Positions 17,396 through 28,277 are shown, numbered from the stretch's first letter. The stretch: DNA of 64,000 bases from Acetohalobium arabaticum DSM 5501 (GCF_000144695.1 NC_014378.1:2405597-2469596); one strand, 5' to 3'. Numbers and translations: made by a program. The notes: a model not told the origin generated them from the sequence alone.

Positions 17396-18157
17396 ATGCT
17401 AAAACCAAACTATATAGACCCAGTAGCTTTTGAAATTGGACCTCTTACTATTCACTGGTATGGTATTATTATGGCTTTAGCCATCTTGCTAGGCTTAACT
17501 ATTGCCTTAAAAGAAGCAAAAAGAAGGAACTTCAATCCAGACCTATTATTGGATTTAATTATTTTTGCCATTCCAGTTTCTATTATCAGCGCTAGAGCCT
17601 ATTATGTTATCTTTGAATGGAATTACTACAGCCAGCATTTTTCAGAAATAATAGCTGTCTGGAAGGGAGGACTAGCCATTCATGGAGCTTTGATCGGAGC
17701 CACATTAACTGCCATAGTCTTTACAAAGATAAGGAAAGTTGATTTCTGGAAAATGGCCGATATTACTGCTCCTAGCTTAATCTTAGGCCAAGCTATTGGA
17801 CGGTGGGGGAATTTTATCAACCAAGAAGCCTACGGCTATAAAACCGATTTGCCTTGGGCTATGTATATTGATGGAGCTTACCGCCATCCTACCTTTTTAT
17901 ATGAATCAATCTGGGATCTATTAATTTTTGGTTTTCTGTTATGGCTGCGAAAAAAAGAATGGATCAATAATGGCGATATATTCTTAAGCTATATCATAGG
18001 CTACTCTATCGGCCGTTTCTTCATTGAAGCCTTAAGAACTGATAGTCTAATGTTAGGACCTATTCGCGTAGCACAAGCAATTAGTCTTCTTTTAATAATT
18101 ACTGCTGGAAGCTTAATTTACCAACATAGACAGAATAATCAGAAAAGAGCTGACTAA
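17396..18157 (+). CDS. lgt: Prolipoprotein diacylglyceryl transferase
   Basis: 253 residues, about seven membrane segments. Lgt moves diacylglycerol from phosphatidylglycerol onto the lipobox Cys of prelipoproteins, the first step of lipoprotein maturation. Visible: the WKGGLAIHGALIGA loop with the essential His and the Lgt signature GRWGNFINQEAYG. Preceded by GAGGAGG and ATG. One of only two protein genes on the plus strand; transcribed divergently from rex. Confidence 0.96.
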   Translation: MLKPNYIDPVAFEIGPLTIHWYGIIMALAILLGLTIALKEAKRRNFNPDLLLDLIIFAIPVSIISARAYYVIFEWNYYSQHFSEIIAVWKGGLAIHGALIGATLTAIVFTKIRKVDFWKMADITAPSLILGQAIGRWGNFINQEAYGYKTDLPWAMYIDGAYRHPTFLYESIWDLLIFGFLLWLRKKEWINNGDIFLSYIIGYSIGRFFIEALRTDSLMLGPIRVAQAISLLLIITAGSLIYQHRQNNQKRAD

Positions 18158-18180
18158 TTGATTAGCCAGCTCTTTATATA
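18144..18180 (+). terminator. Terminator of lgt
   Basis: AGAGCTG / CAGCTCT stem with an AT-rich loop overlapping the lgt stop, followed by TTTATATA. It sits between the convergent lgt and tRNA-Phe genes. Confidence 0.7.
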
Positions 18181-18212
18181 TACTAAAAATATTTAATTAC
18201 TAATAATAAAAA

Positions 18213-18288
18213 TGGTGGCAAGACCCGGATTCGAACCGGGGACACGAGGATTTTCAATCCACTGCTCTACCAACTGAGCTATCTCGCC
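18213..18288 (-). tRNA. tRNA-Phe (anticodon GAA)
   Basis: 76 bases including encoded CCA. Acceptor GGCGAGA/TCTTGCC, D arm GCTC/GAGC with AGTTGGTA loop, anticodon loop TTGAAAA (GAA), T arm CCCGG-TTCGAAT-CCGGG. The anticodon stem (GTGGA/TCCTC) has one T-T mismatch at the second pair (28-42). Otherwise a normal elongator tRNA. Confidence 0.96.
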
Positions 18289-18353
18289 ACTCAACTTACA
18301 TTTATACATAATACTATAAATCAATTATTTTGTCAATAGAATTGAATATTTTT

Positions 18354-19205
18354 TTACTCTAGCCGCGGAAAATTATTAAATAACCTCTCAGTTACCGCTC
18401 CCGGTCTGCCTGTGCCGATTAATCTACCGTCCATCTTAACTATAGGGATAATTTCTACTGATGTAACTGTAGCAAAGGCCTCATCAGCTGTATAGAAGTT
18501 ATGTCTAGTTAAATCTTCTTCTTTAACTGTAATCCCCAATCTATCAGCCGTCTCCATTACTGTCTTACGGGTTATTCCAGCCAAAATTCCAGCTGAAAGA
18601 GGCGGAGTCTTTAAGATTTTATCTTTAACTATAAACAGATTACTGACTGTTCCTTCAGTTATAAACCCCTGCTGATTCAACATAATACCATCATCAGCTC
18701 CAGCTAATTTAGCCTCTGCTTTAGCCAAAATATTATTTAGAAAGTTACAGGACTTAATTCTTGGACTTACTGTCGCTACCTGGTTACGGCGGGTAGGCAC
18801 AGTAATTACTTTCCAGCCTTCCTCATATAATTCCGGGCTAGGCGGAGTTAACGGCTTGGTAATAATCATTAATGTCGGCTCTATATCTACTGTCGGATCA
18901 ATACCTATCCTGGCCTCTCCTCTCGAAAAGCTAATCCTAATATAGGCATCTTCACCTACTAACTCGTTTGCTCCTAGTGTTCTTTTAATTTCAGAAATCA
19001 ACTCTTCCTTAGAATACGGTATCTCCAGTAAAATTGCCTGAGCTGAATCATAGAGCCGGTCTAAATGTTCATCTAATTTAAAGATCTTGTCTCCATAAGA
19101 ACGCATTGTCTCAAAGATACCGTCACCGTAAAGATAACCACGGTCCAATGGCGAAATCCTTGCTTCCTCTACTGGAGATATCTCACCATTGATATTAACC
19201 TGCAT
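18354..19205 (-). CDS. pabC: Aminodeoxychorismate lyase-type class IV aminotransferase
   Basis: 283 residues, PLP fold type IV. Visible: SPLDRGYLYGDGIFETMRSY at the N-terminus, the Schiff-base Lys in RIKSCNFLNN (about residue 145), the EGTVSNLFIV stretch and LAGITRKTV. PabC splits 4-amino-4-deoxychorismate into p-aminobenzoate and pyruvate for folate. The family also contains branched-chain and D-amino-acid aminotransferases; the overlap (11 bases) with pabA, itself overlapping pabB, favours PabC. Confidence 0.85.
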   Translation of the reverse strand: MQVNINGEISPVEEARISPLDRGYLYGDGIFETMRSYGDKIFKLDEHLDRLYDSAQAILLEIPYSKEELISEIKRTLGANELVGEDAYIRISFSRGEARIGIDPTVDIEPTLMIITKPLTPPSPELYEEGWKVITVPTRRNQVATVSPRIKSCNFLNNILAKAEAKLAGADDGIMLNQQGFITEGTVSNLFIVKDKILKTPPLSAGILAGITRKTVMETADRLGITVKEEDLTRHNFYTADEAFATVTSVEIIPIVKMDGRLIGTGRPGAVTERLFNNFPRLE

Positions 19206-19794
19206 AATCGATCACACTGCTGTCTAATTTAGGCACTTCTAAGAAGTTAGCCAGCAGGTCATGGCCGGCCTTAGTCAGAATTGATTCCGGATGGAACTGC
19301 AAACCGACAATATCATACTCTTTATGTCTGATCCCCATAATCTCTCCTGCCTCAGTATGGGCAGTAATTTCAAAGCAGTCAGGTATCGTCTCCCGCTCAA
19401 TAATTAATGAATGATATCTAGTAGCTGTAAAAGGCGATTCAATTTTAGCAAAAACACCATCTTCATTATGATAGATTTCGGAAGTTTTGCCGTGCATCAG
19501 ATTCTCAGCCCGTATAATATTACCACCAAAAACATGGCCGATACATTGATGTCCCAGACAGATACCTAAAATCGGCAGTCTATCTTTGAAATGTCTGATC
19601 ACATCATTTGAAATTCCTGCTTCCAGTGGAGTACAGGGCCCGGGCGAAATAATAATCTTGTCGGGGTCTAATTCCTCAATTTCTTCAATTGTTATCTTAT
19701 CATTTCGATGAACCTCAATATCTACCCCCAACTGGCCGCAGTACTGAACCAAATTATAGGTAAAAGAATCATAATTATCAATCATTAAGATCAC
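19195..19794 (-). CDS. pabA: Glutamine amidotransferase, ADC/anthranilate synthase component II
   Basis: 199 residues, class I amidotransferase. Motifs: MIDNYDSFTYNLVQYC, ISPGPCTP, the nucleophile Cys in GICLGHQ (about residue 80), RYHSLII and the His-Glu pair in LQFHPESI. It supplies ammonia from glutamine to the chorismate-using partner. TrpG and PabA cannot be told apart by sequence alone and one protein may serve both; pabB and pabC overlap it on both sides, so folate synthesis is the likely main role. Confidence 0.9.
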   Translation of the reverse strand: MILMIDNYDSFTYNLVQYCGQLGVDIEVHRNDKITIEEIEELDPDKIIISPGPCTPLEAGISNDVIRHFKDRLPILGICLGHQCIGHVFGGNIIRAENLMHGKTSEIYHNEDGVFAKIESPFTATRYHSLIIERETIPDCFEITAHTEAGEIMGIRHKEYDIVGLQFHPESILTKAGHDLLANFLEVPKLDSSVIDYAG

Positions 19795-21290
19795 TGAATA
19801 TCCCCCTCTTCTACTAACGTAATTGTCTTCAGCAGCGCTTCAGCCTTCTTAAGTGATTCCTCATACTCCTTTTCGGGAATCGAATCATCGACAATACCAG
19901 CGCCGGCCTGAATATAGGCTCTGCCATCTTTGATCACCATTGTCCTGATAACTATATTCAGTTCCATTTCCTCTCCAAAGCCTAAAAAACCGATAGCTCC
20001 TGTATATGGCCCCCGTCGAACAGGCTCTAACTCCTCAATTATCTCCATTGTCCTGACCTTCGGTGCTCCAGTAATCGTACCACCGGGAAAGACCCCCCTT
20101 AAAATATCAAAGCGATCCTTATTTTCATGTAACGCCCCGCGTACATTAGAGACTATATGAATTACATGAGAATATTCCTCAATAACCATCAACTCATCGA
20201 CTTCTACTGTTCCATAGTCAGCCACCCGTCCTAAGTCATTCCGTTCCAGATCGACTAACATAATATGCTCGGCCCGCTCTTTGGGATGATTAATCAACTC
20301 ATCGGCCAGAGCCTCTGTTTCGTCTTCGGTTTCACCGCGAGGTCTAGTTCCAGCAATCGGCCGTGTCTCTACAACTCCATCCAAAGACCGTACTAAAAGC
20401 TCCGGCGAAGAACTGACAATCTCTAATTCGCCAAAGTTGAGATAGGCCATATAAGGCGATGGATTCAGCTTACGCAGTACTTTATAGATTGTAAAGGAGT
20501 CTTCAGTTACTGGAGCATCAACCCGCACCGAAAGATTAACCTGGAAGATATCCCCAGCTTTGATATACTCCTTGGCCTGCCGCACAGCAGCAGCAAATTC
20601 GTCCCTGCTGAAACTGGCATTATAATCCAAATCTTCTTCATTAAAAGCAAGATCAGTATCAGAAAAGTCTTTGATCTCATCCTGATAATCATTACCTGTT
20701 ATTGCTGTAATAATTCCATCAATCTCTTCCTGGGCCTGAGCATATAAGTTATCTACCTCCCCCTGCTCCAACCTTAGATTAGAAATGATAATTAGTTCTT
20801 CAGCCACATGGTCAAATACAATCACTCTATCAGTAAAAGCAAAAAAGATCTCCGGTAATTCTAAATCATCTTCGGCATCTGTAGGCAGCTCTTCAAAGAA
20901 TCTACCAACATCATAACTAAAATAGCCTATTGCTCCACCGTAGAATTTAGGCAGCTTATCAACTTCAACCGGCTGATACTGATCCATAATCTGCTTCAAT
21001 TCTATCAAAGGATGTCCAGTCTTTTCTATTATCTCCTCTTCTTTGGTTATTGTAATCTTATCTCCTTTACTCCTAAAAACCATAAAAGGTTTATAACCTA
21101 GAAAAGAATAGCGGGCAATATTCTCTGGCCCCTTCCCGCTCTCTAATAAAAAGAAGTCATCACTGCTACCGTCTAACTTTTCAATTACTGAAATCGGGGT
21201 CTCATCATTTAGCGGAATCTTGCGGTATACCGGAATTAGATTTCCTTCTTCAGCTAGTACTTCTAACTCTTCTTTAGTGGGAAAGTACAA
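19791..21290 (-). CDS. pabB: Aminodeoxychorismate/anthranilate synthase component I
   Basis: 499 residues of the chorismate-binding TrpE/PabB family: N-terminal LLESGKGPENIARYSFLG, then GDIFQVNLS, TRPIAGTRPRG, LVDLERNDLGRV, FPGGTITGAPKVRTMEI and the terminal GAGIVDDSIPEKEYEE. Adds ammonia to chorismate. The PIAG motif is anthranilate-synthase-like, but B. subtilis PabB shares it, so context (4-base overlap with pabA, then pabC) decides for PabB; a TrpE assignment stays possible. Upstream lies purH, 130 bases away, with its own end between. Confidence 0.82.
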   Translation of the reverse strand: MYFPTKEELEVLAEEGNLIPVYRKIPLNDETPISVIEKLDGSSDDFFLLESGKGPENIARYSFLGYKPFMVFRSKGDKITITKEEEIIEKTGHPLIELKQIMDQYQPVEVDKLPKFYGGAIGYFSYDVGRFFEELPTDAEDDLELPEIFFAFTDRVIVFDHVAEELIIISNLRLEQGEVDNLYAQAQEEIDGIITAITGNDYQDEIKDFSDTDLAFNEEDLDYNASFSRDEFAAAVRQAKEYIKAGDIFQVNLSVRVDAPVTEDSFTIYKVLRKLNPSPYMAYLNFGELEIVSSSPELLVRSLDGVVETRPIAGTRPRGETEDETEALADELINHPKERAEHIMLVDLERNDLGRVADYGTVEVDELMVIEEYSHVIHIVSNVRGALHENKDRFDILRGVFPGGTITGAPKVRTMEIIEELEPVRRGPYTGAIGFLGFGEEMELNIVIRTMVIKDGRAYIQAGAGIVDDSIPEKEYEESLKKAEALLKTITLVEEGDIQ

Positions 21291-21423
21291 TAGTTTATCA
21301 CCCTTCCAGATTATGTTAATAATATTTCTTATTATTATACACTAACTTAAATTTTTTGCAAAAAATTTAAATATAAAAACAGCGGAACATCTCTGCCCCA
21401 CTGTATATACCAGTTATCTACAT

Positions 21424-22989
21424 TTAATGTTTAAAGTGTCTCCGGCCAGTAAAGACCATAGCAATACCATGCTCATTAGCAGCTGCAATTACTTCTTCAT
21501 CCCTGATTGACCCGCCGGGCTGAATAATGGCTGTAATACCCATTTCAGCCGCCTGCTCAACGGCATCAGCAAAAGGAAAGAAAGCATCGGAAGCTACTAC
21601 TGCTCCTTCTTTTCGCTCCTCAGCTTTACGGCCGGCAATCATCATAGCATCTACCCGGCTCATCTGTCCAGCACCCACACCGACAATCTGTTCCTCTCTA
21701 CCTATTACAATAGCATTGGACTTCACATGCTTGACAACCTTCCAGCTAAATAACATATCTTTTAGCTCCTGGTCAGTCGGTTCACGATCAGTAACAACCT
21801 CAAGCTCAGACTCATCTAATTGGGCTAAATCGCGATCCTGGACTAAAAGACCACCAACTACCTTCTTTATATCCTTTTCATCAGTATCTTCATCGATAAA
21901 CAGCTCTCCTGTCTCCAATAAACGTACATTTTCCCAACGCTGCTGTAAGATTTCTAGGGCCTCTTCACTGAAACCAGGAGCAATTACTACTTCCACAAAT
22001 TTTTCAGGATCTGCTATCTCCTCAGCTGTCTCTTGATCAACTTCGCGATTTAAAGCTACAATACTACCGTAAGCCGAAACAGGATCTCCAGCATAAGCCT
22101 GCTGATAAGCCTCAGCTAAAGTATCAGCTACAGCCATGCCGCAAGGATTGGCATGCTTAATTACTGCTGCCGCCGGCTGAGCAGTAAACTCCTTGACTAA
22201 TTCTAAAGCTCCATCGGTATCATTGATATTATTGAAGGATAAGGCTTTACCATGTAATTGTTTAGCCGTCGTGACAGATGGTTCCGTAGTCTCCGCCTGC
22301 CGATAGAAGGCTGCCTGCTGATGAGGATTCTCACCATAGCGTAGATCACTTACCTTCTCATATCGATCCCGAATTACTTCCTTGGCTTCATCATCTTCTT
22401 TAACAAAGTCAAAGAGATAATCCTGAATTAAGTGATCATACTCTGCTGTATGTTTAAAGGCTTTATAGGCTAACTCTAACTTTTTGTCAGATGATAGCTC
22501 TACTTCATTCTCCTCTAACTCTGCTAAGATCCCATCATAATCTGCAGGATCAACTACTACTCCTACATCATTACAGTTCTTAGCAGCCGATCTGATCATT
22601 GTAGGACCGCCGATATCTATATTCTCAACTGCTTCTTTAAATGTTACATCCTGAGCAATAGTTTCAGCAAAAGGATAGAGATTAACTACAATTAAATCTA
22701 TCGGTTTGATACCTAATTCCTTAAGTTCAGTCATATGTTCTTCATTATCTCTAACAGCCAGAATGCCGCCGTGGACAGCAGGATGGAGCGTCTTGACTCT
22801 ACCATCCATCATCTCTGGATAATCAGTCACCTGGGGAATATCTACAACCGGAATTCCTGCTTCCTTTAATTTAGCCCCAGTACCACCTGTAGAGATAATA
22901 TTAACCCCCAGCTCATGTAAACCTTGGGCAAACTCCACAACTCCTCTCTTATCCGAAACACTGATTAAAGCATATCTTACTTCTCCCAT
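21424..22989 (-). CDS. purH: AICAR formyltransferase / IMP cyclohydrolase
   Basis: About 521 residues, last gene of the purine operon and the last two steps to IMP: formyl transfer from 10-formyl-THF to AICAR, then ring closure. Visible: N-terminal MGS-like IMPCHase domain (ALISVSDKRGVVEFAQ, ISTGGTGAKL, MMDGRVKTLHP) and C-terminal transformylase with KHANPCGMAVA (catalytic Lys-His) and GVGAGQMSRVDA. The ATG at 22989 fits GAGGTGG; the longer GTG at 22998 overlaps it. The 1-carbon donor links it to the pab genes downstream. Confidence 0.95.
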   Translation of the reverse strand: MGEVRYALISVSDKRGVVEFAQGLHELGVNIISTGGTGAKLKEAGIPVVDIPQVTDYPEMMDGRVKTLHPAVHGGILAVRDNEEHMTELKELGIKPIDLIVVNLYPFAETIAQDVTFKEAVENIDIGGPTMIRSAAKNCNDVGVVVDPADYDGILAELEENEVELSSDKKLELAYKAFKHTAEYDHLIQDYLFDFVKEDDEAKEVIRDRYEKVSDLRYGENPHQQAAFYRQAETTEPSVTTAKQLHGKALSFNNINDTDGALELVKEFTAQPAAAVIKHANPCGMAVADTLAEAYQQAYAGDPVSAYGSIVALNREVDQETAEEIADPEKFVEVVIAPGFSEEALEILQQRWENVRLLETGELFIDEDTDEKDIKKVVGGLLVQDRDLAQLDESELEVVTDREPTDQELKDMLFSWKVVKHVKSNAIVIGREEQIVGVGAGQMSRVDAMMIAGRKAEERKEGAVVASDAFFPFADAVEQAAEMGITAIIQPGGSIRDEEVIAAANEHGIAMVFTGRRHFKH

Positions 22990-23008
22990 ATTTACCACCT
23001 CGCTATTA

Positions 23009-23629
23009 TTATAAAATCTCTACTCTATCATCTCTCACCTGTAACTTATTATCAGCATAGAGCTGAATTGCTTCCGGATAGATCCTATGCTCTTCAGCTA
23101 AAATACGCTTAGATAGACTTTCAACTGTATCATCCTCTAATACAGAGACTGCAGCCTGCATAATAATCGGACCGCTGTCCATACCTTCATCAGCAAAGTG
23201 AACTGTACAGCCGCTTACTTTAACGCCGTATTCAAGAGCCTGTTTCTGGGCATCAGTACCCGGAAAGGCCGGCAGCAGTGACGGATGAATATTCATAATT
23301 CTATTGGAATAATGCTGAATAAAATAAGAGCTTAGAATCTTCATAAATCCAGCCATTGCTACCAAATCTACATTATTTTCTTCTAGAACTTCAATCATTT
23401 CTTCTTCATACTCTTCTGTATCAGCAAAATCACCCGACTCTATGCACTGCTGTTTAAGCCCGTGATTTTCTGCCCGTAACAGAGCTTTAGCCTCTGGATT
23501 ATCACTGATTACAATTCCAATCTCGGCATCTAATCTACCCTCTTCAATACTATTAATAATTGACTGTAAATTAGTTCCCCTTCCAGAAGCCAAGACTCCA
23601 ACTACTAATTTCTTGCCCACATACTCCAC
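23009..23629 (-). CDS. purN: Phosphoribosylglycinamide formyltransferase
   Basis: 206 residues. PurN transfers the formyl group of 10-formyl-THF to GAR. Visible: GVLASGRGTNLQSI (phosphate loop), MAGFMKILSSYF, the catalytic Asn/His pair in IMNIHPSLLPAFPG and Asp in DEGMDSGPII. GTG start. 15 bases after purM in the purine operon. Confidence 0.95.
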   Translation of the reverse strand: MEYVGKKLVVGVLASGRGTNLQSIINSIEEGRLDAEIGIVISDNPEAKALLRAENHGLKQQCIESGDFADTEEYEEEMIEVLEENNVDLVAMAGFMKILSSYFIQHYSNRIMNIHPSLLPAFPGTDAQKQALEYGVKVSGCTVHFADEGMDSGPIIMQAAVSVLEDDTVESLSKRILAEEHRIYPEAIQLYADNKLQVRDDRVEIL

Positions 23630-23644
23630 CTCACTTTTATAATC

Positions 23645-24679
23645 TTACTTAAGATTTAAATCAACTCTTTTATCTCCAGCTCTAATCTCCCCGATTAAAT
23701 AAGCTTCTTCATTTAATTCATCAAGCTTAGCTAGGACTTCATCGGCCTGGTCAGCACTGACAACAACTGCCATACCGATTCCCATATTAAAGGTGCGGTA
23801 CATCTCAGTTAACTCTATACCCCCTTCTGTCTGAATTATATCAAAGATCGACGGTGTAGGCCAGATATCCGAATCAAGCACTGCTTCAGTCCCTTCGGGC
23901 AGAATCCGCGGTAAGTTTTCGATCAAGCCTCCGCCAGTAATATGGGCTATCCCCTTTAATTGAAAGTTTTCTAATAATTCCAGGATAGGTTTAACATAAA
24001 TCTTAGTCGGCTTCAGCATCTCTGTTCCTAACTCTTCATCAAGCTCTTCCAATTCTGTTTCTACATCATAGCCAGCAACTTCAAATAATACTTTACGGGC
24101 TAAAGAATAGCCGTTGCTGTGAATTCCATTAGAGGCTAAACCGATAACTTTATCGCCTACTCCTATCTCTTCACCGGTAATCACTTCTGATTTGTCCACA
24201 ATTCCCACAGCAAAACCGGCCAGATCATATTCGTCCTGATTATAAAAACCTGGCATTTCAGCCATCTCACCGCCGATTAAGGCTGCTCCTGCTTCTTTAC
24301 AGCCCTGGCTGATACCTTTGACAATTTCTTCAGTTTTGGCCGGAATTAAGTTATCAATAGCTAAATAATCAAGAAAGAAGAGCGGTCTAGCTCCTTGTAC
24401 TACAATATCATTTACAGACATAGCCACTAAATCAATTCCAATAGTATCATGCTGATCCATCATAAAGGCTACTTTTAACTTGGTACCTACTCCATCGGTA
24501 CCTGCAACAAAGACGGGTTCTTCATACTCAGTAAGATCCGGAGCAAATAAGGCTCCAAAACTGCCGAGCCCGGTCAATACTTCCGGCCCAAAAGTAGATT
24601 CCACATGTTGACCAATTTTATCTACTGCTTCTTCACCGGCATCGATATCGACACCGGCATCCTCATAAGAAAGTCCCAT
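23645..24679 (-). CDS. purM: Phosphoribosylaminoimidazole synthetase (AIRS)
   Basis: About 344 residues. Closes FGAM to AIR using ATP. Visible: SYEDAGVDIDAGEEAV at the N-terminus, GTDGVGTKLKVA, MSVNDIVVQGARPLFFLDY and GGEMAEMPGFY. ATG 24679 lies 4 bases after GGAGGTGG; an in-frame ATG at 24697 overlaps the end of purF and precedes the RBS. Confidence 0.95.
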   Translation of the reverse strand: MGLSYEDAGVDIDAGEEAVDKIGQHVESTFGPEVLTGLGSFGALFAPDLTEYEEPVFVAGTDGVGTKLKVAFMMDQHDTIGIDLVAMSVNDIVVQGARPLFFLDYLAIDNLIPAKTEEIVKGISQGCKEAGAALIGGEMAEMPGFYNQDEYDLAGFAVGIVDKSEVITGEEIGVGDKVIGLASNGIHSNGYSLARKVLFEVAGYDVETELEELDEELGTEMLKPTKIYVKPILELLENFQLKGIAHITGGGLIENLPRILPEGTEAVLDSDIWPTPSIFDIIQTEGGIELTEMYRTFNMGIGMAVVVSADQADEVLAKLDELNEEAYLIGEIRAGDKRVDLNLK

Positions 24680-24696
24680 TCTTCCACCTCCAGTCA

Positions 24697-26124
24697 TTAC
24701 TTCTCCAAAGCAAACTTATCTGTTCCAATCTCAATCTGATACTCACCATCAAAACAGGCAGTACAGAAACCATACCCATTGGTATTAATCGAATCTAATA
24801 GCCCTTCCTGGCTTAGATAATGGAGTGAATCAGCCCCGATATGCTGACAGATACCTTCGATATCCTTCTGGGCAGCAATTAACTCCTTACGCCGTGATGT
24901 ATCCATGCCGTAATAACAGGGATAAGCTACTGGCGGCGAAGAAATAGCCATATGGACTTCTTTAGCCCCAATGGATCTAACTCTGCGGATAATCTGTTTA
25001 CTGGTAGTTCCCCGCACAATTGAATCATCTATTAGGATTACCTTTTTATCCTTAATTATTTCTTTGATCGGATTTAATTTTAATCTCACCTTTAGGTCTC
25101 TGATCTCCTGAGTCGGCTGAATAAAAGTCCGACCGACATACTTATTTCGCAGTATCCCCTGCTGATAAGGAATTCCGGACTCCTCCGAAAATCCTAAGGC
25201 TGAAGGAATTCCTGAACTAGGCACTGGAATTACTAAATCAGCATCTACATCCATCTCACGGGCTAACTGCTTTCCCATTTCCCGACGGGCTAAGTGAACA
25301 TTCTGACCGCCAATATTACTATCAGGGCGGGCAAAGTAAATAAATTCAAAAACACAGAAAGTATGCGGTTTACGCTCAGTATAATGTAAACTTTCAATTC
25401 CATCTTCATTGATAACTATCATTTCACCAGGTTCAATATCTCTGATAAATTCTGCTCCAATAATATCAAAAGCACAGGTTTCTGAAGCAATAATATAGGT
25501 ATCACCTTTACGCCCTAAAGATAAAGGTCTAAAGCCATAAGGATCTCTGGCAGCAATTAAGCTCTCCTCTGTCATAGCCACCAGGCTAAAAGCCCCCTTG
25601 ATCTGCTGTAGGCTATGAGTAATAGCCTCAATAACATCATCTTTAAAAGACCGGGCCACTAAATGAGCAATAACTTCTGTATCCAGTGTTGAATGAAAGA
25701 TTGAACCTTGGCTTTCTAAATTATGTCTTATTTCAGCACTATTAACTAAGTTCCCATTATGGGCTAATGATAAATCACCTTTGCTGGAATTAACTAATAA
25801 AGGCTGAGCATTAGTCAACAGACTAGAACCGGTCGTAGAATAACGAACATGACCAATAGTAATCTCTCCTGTCAGATCCGTCAATATATCTTCATTAAAG
25901 ATATTAGTCACTAATCCCATATCTTTATGAACTCTTAATTTTCCATCGTCATTAACACAAATACCGGCACTCTCCTGGCCGCGATGCTGTAGAGCATGAA
26001 GCCCCAGATAAGTAAGATTGGCTACATCACACTTACCATCGGTTGCATAGATACCAAAAACTCCACATTCTTCCTCCATTTTATCACTTAAGCCTCGATT
26101 CTGTCTGCAATACTTCTCTGCCAT
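24697..26124 (-). CDS. purF: Amidophosphoribosyltransferase
   Basis: 475 residues. First committed step: PRPP + glutamine to phosphoribosylamine. The glutaminase nucleophile is the Cys in [10 protein letters not shown] (residue 20), so the leading residues must be removed as a propeptide, as in B. subtilis; an internal ATG at 26079 would leave a short propeptide and could be the true start. The PRPP loop [14 protein letters not shown] and Cys-rich 4Fe-4S-type C-terminus ([15 protein letters not shown]) are visible, the oxygen-sensitive Bacillus type. Overlaps purL by 37 bases if the first ATG is used. Confidence 0.95.
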   Translation of the reverse strand: MAEKYCRQNRGLSDKMEEECGVFGIYATDGKCDVANLTYLGLHALQHRGQESAGICVNDDGKLRVHKDMGLVTNIFNEDILTDLTGEITIGHVRYSTTGSSLLTNAQPLLVNSSKGDLSLAHNGNLVNSAEIRHNLESQGSIFHSTLDTEVIAHLVARSFKDDVIEAITHSLQQIKGAFSLVAMTEESLIAARDPYGFRPLSLGRKGDTYIIASETCAFDIIGAEFIRDIEPGEMIVINEDGIESLHYTERKPHTFCVFEFIYFARPDSNIGGQNVHLARREMGKQLAREMDVDADLVIPVPSSGIPSALGFSEESGIPYQQGILRNKYVGRTFIQPTQEIRDLKVRLKLNPIKEIIKDKKVILIDDSIVRGTTSKQIIRRVRSIGAKEVHMAISSPPVAYPCYYGMDTSRRKELIAAQKDIEGICQHIGADSLHYLSQEGLLDSINTNGYGFCTACFDGEYQIEIGTDKFALEK

Positions 26125-28277
26125 CTCTCTTTCATCTCCCCAATTTTGAGATTAACAGCATTATTGATTGCTAATCTATCGCCTGTTACTTGTCCTAACT
26201 CTGTCACAGGAACATCATAATCTGCTGCTATCTCATTTATTTCAGCTACATCCTCTTTAGTTGCTGAAATAAGAATTCTACTCTGTGATTCAGAGAAAAG
26301 AAGCTCTGCTGTCGATAACTCACTTTCTACTTCAATCTCTGCACCTATCTCTCCAGCAATACAGCTTTCGGCTACTGCTACAGCTAATCCGCCGTCAGCA
26401 CAGTCATGGGCTGACTTAACAAGATCATCTTTAATAGCCTGTAGACAGGTCTGCTGGACACTCTTTTCTAACTCAAGATCAAGTTCCGGAACTCTACCTT
26501 TCTCTAAATTATGAATCGCATTCAAATACTCACTGGCTCCTAATTCAGCCTTAGTCTCTCCTAAAAGTAGGATGACATCTCCTTCATCTTTAAAGTCAGC
26601 CGTTGTAGCCTGATCTAAATCCTCAAGTAAGCCTACCATCCCAACAATCGGTGTCGGATAAACTGCTGCTGTAGGACTCTCATTATAGAAACTTACATTA
26701 CCTCCAGTTACTGGAGTATCCAGGGCTAGACAGGCTTCACTGATTCCTGCAATACATTCTTCAAACTGCCAGAAGATCTCCGGCTTCATTGGATTACCAA
26801 AGTTCAAACCGTCGGTAATAGCAATCGGTTCTCCTCCGGCACAGATTATATTGCGGGCTGCTTCAGCCACTGCAATACTGCCGCCGCGCTCAGGATCAAG
26901 ATAACAATAGCGGCCGTTACAGTCAGTAGTAACAGCTAAACCTTTCCCGGTTCCCTTCACTCTCAATACCGCTGCATCAGAACCGGGTAGGACAACAGTA
27001 TTAGTCCGTACCATATGATCATACTGTTCATAGACCCATTCTTTGCTAGCAATATTCGGTGCTACAAGAATATCTAATAGAGTTTCATTGAAATCTGCCG
27101 GTTCATTAAGCTCACTTACATTGAAGTCCTGTACCTCATCTAAATACTCTGGACGTTTAGATTCTCTATTATATTCTGGAGCATCATCGGCTAGGGAACT
27201 GGCCGGTACTTCAGCTAATACTTCATCTTGATTCTTTACTCTAAGCATTCCGTCATCGGTTACTTGACCGATTACCTCAGCATGTAGTCCCCACTTAGCA
27301 AAGATCTCTTCTACTAAGTCCTCTTTGCCCTTCTTCGGTACTACCAACATCCGCTCCTGCGATTCAGATAACATTACTTCATAAGACGTCATTCCAGTAG
27401 CCCGCTTAGGCACTAGATCAATATCCAGTTCAATTCCGGCTCCGCCGCGGCTGGCCATCTCACAAGAAGAGCTAGTCAGTCCGGCAGCACCCATATCCTG
27501 AATTCCGACTAAAGAGCCGGTCTTAATTAATTCTAAACAAGCCTCTAACAATAACTTCTCCATAAAGGGGTCTCCTACCTGAACAGCCGGTCGGTCTTCT
27601 TCGGAATCCTCAGTCAACTCATCAGAAGCAAAGCTGGCTCCCTGAATCCCATCTCTACCAGTGGCAGCACCAACTACCATTACTGGATTACCAACACCTT
27701 TAGCAGTTCCCGTAGAAATATCCTCATGATCCATAATTCCAACACACATAGCATTAACTAACGGATTCTCCTGGTAAGAATCAGAGAAATAGACTTCTCC
27801 TCCGACAGTAGGAATTCCGATACAGTTACCGTAACCGGCAATTCCAGAAACTACTCCATCCAGCAAGAACTTAACGCGGTCATTATCTAAATCTCCAAAC
27901 CGAAGAGAATTCAGACAAGCTATCGGTCTGGCACCCATAGTAAAGATATCACGAATAATACCGCCTATTCCGGTAGCAGCTCCTTCATAAGGCTCAATTG
28001 CTGATGGATGATTATGGCTTTCAATCTTAAAGGAAACAGCCTGCTTATCACCAATATCAATAATACCGGCATTCTCACCTGGCCCCTGTAAGACCCGTTC
28101 ACCTTCCGTCGGTAAGTTTCTAAGAACAGCTTTGGAATTCTTATAGCTGCAGTGTTCCGACCACATTACCCCATACATACCTAATTCAGTCCGATTGGGC
28201 TCTCTACCTAAAATATCAATAATCATTTCATATTCTGTTTCAGTTAATCCTTCATGTTCCCAGGGTTTATCGACCAT
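26088..28277 (-). CDS. purL: FGAM synthase, large subunit
   Basis: About 729 residues, the small PurL that works with PurS and PurQ. Converts FGAR to FGAM. Visible: [39 protein letters not shown] (ATP-binding), GAAGLTSSS and the second AIRS-like half with [12 protein letters not shown] and [17 protein letters not shown] 28277 fits the RBS GAGAGG; a GTG at 28286 is the longer option. Overlaps purQ. Confidence 0.95.
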   Translation of the reverse strand: MVDKPWEHEGLTETEYEMIIDILGREPNRTELGMYGVMWSEHCSYKNSKAVLRNLPTEGERVLQGPGENAGIIDIGDKQAVSFKIESHNHPSAIEPYEGAATGIGGIIRDIFTMGARPIACLNSLRFGDLDNDRVKFLLDGVVSGIAGYGNCIGIPTVGGEVYFSDSYQENPLVNAMCVGIMDHEDISTGTAKGVGNPVMVVGAATGRDGIQGASFASDELTEDSEEDRPAVQVGDPFMEKLLLEACLELIKTGSLVGIQDMGAAGLTSSSCEMASRGGAGIELDIDLVPKRATGMTSYEVMLSESQERMLVVPKKGKEDLVEEIFAKWGLHAEVIGQVTDDGMLRVKNQDEVLAEVPASSLADDAPEYNRESKRPEYLDEVQDFNVSELNEPADFNETLLDILVAPNIASKEWVYEQYDHMVRTNTVVLPGSDAAVLRVKGTGKGLAVTTDCNGRYCYLDPERGGSIAVAEAARNIICAGGEPIAITDGLNFGNPMKPEIFWQFEECIAGISEACLALDTPVTGGNVSFYNESPTAAVYPTPIVGMVGLLEDLDQATTADFKDEGDVILLLGETKAELGASEYLNAIHNLEKGRVPELDLELEKSVQQTCLQAIKDDLVKSAHDCADGGLAVAVAESCIAGEIGAEIEVESELSTAELLFSESQSRILISATKEDVAEINEIAADYDVPVTELGQVTGDRLAINNAVNLKIGEMKERWQRSIADRIEA

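Noticed and set aside
19791..21290. Anthranilate synthase (trpE).
   Set aside because: No other trp genes are near; overlap with pabA and pabC favours folate synthesis. Kept as an alternative only.
21527..22036. Plus-strand open frame of about 169 codons within purH.
   Set aside because: Shadow of purH with low-complexity Ser/Thr content; no RBS and no recognisable domain. The other opposite-strand frames inside pab, pur, hydF and rsmG genes were left out for the same reason.
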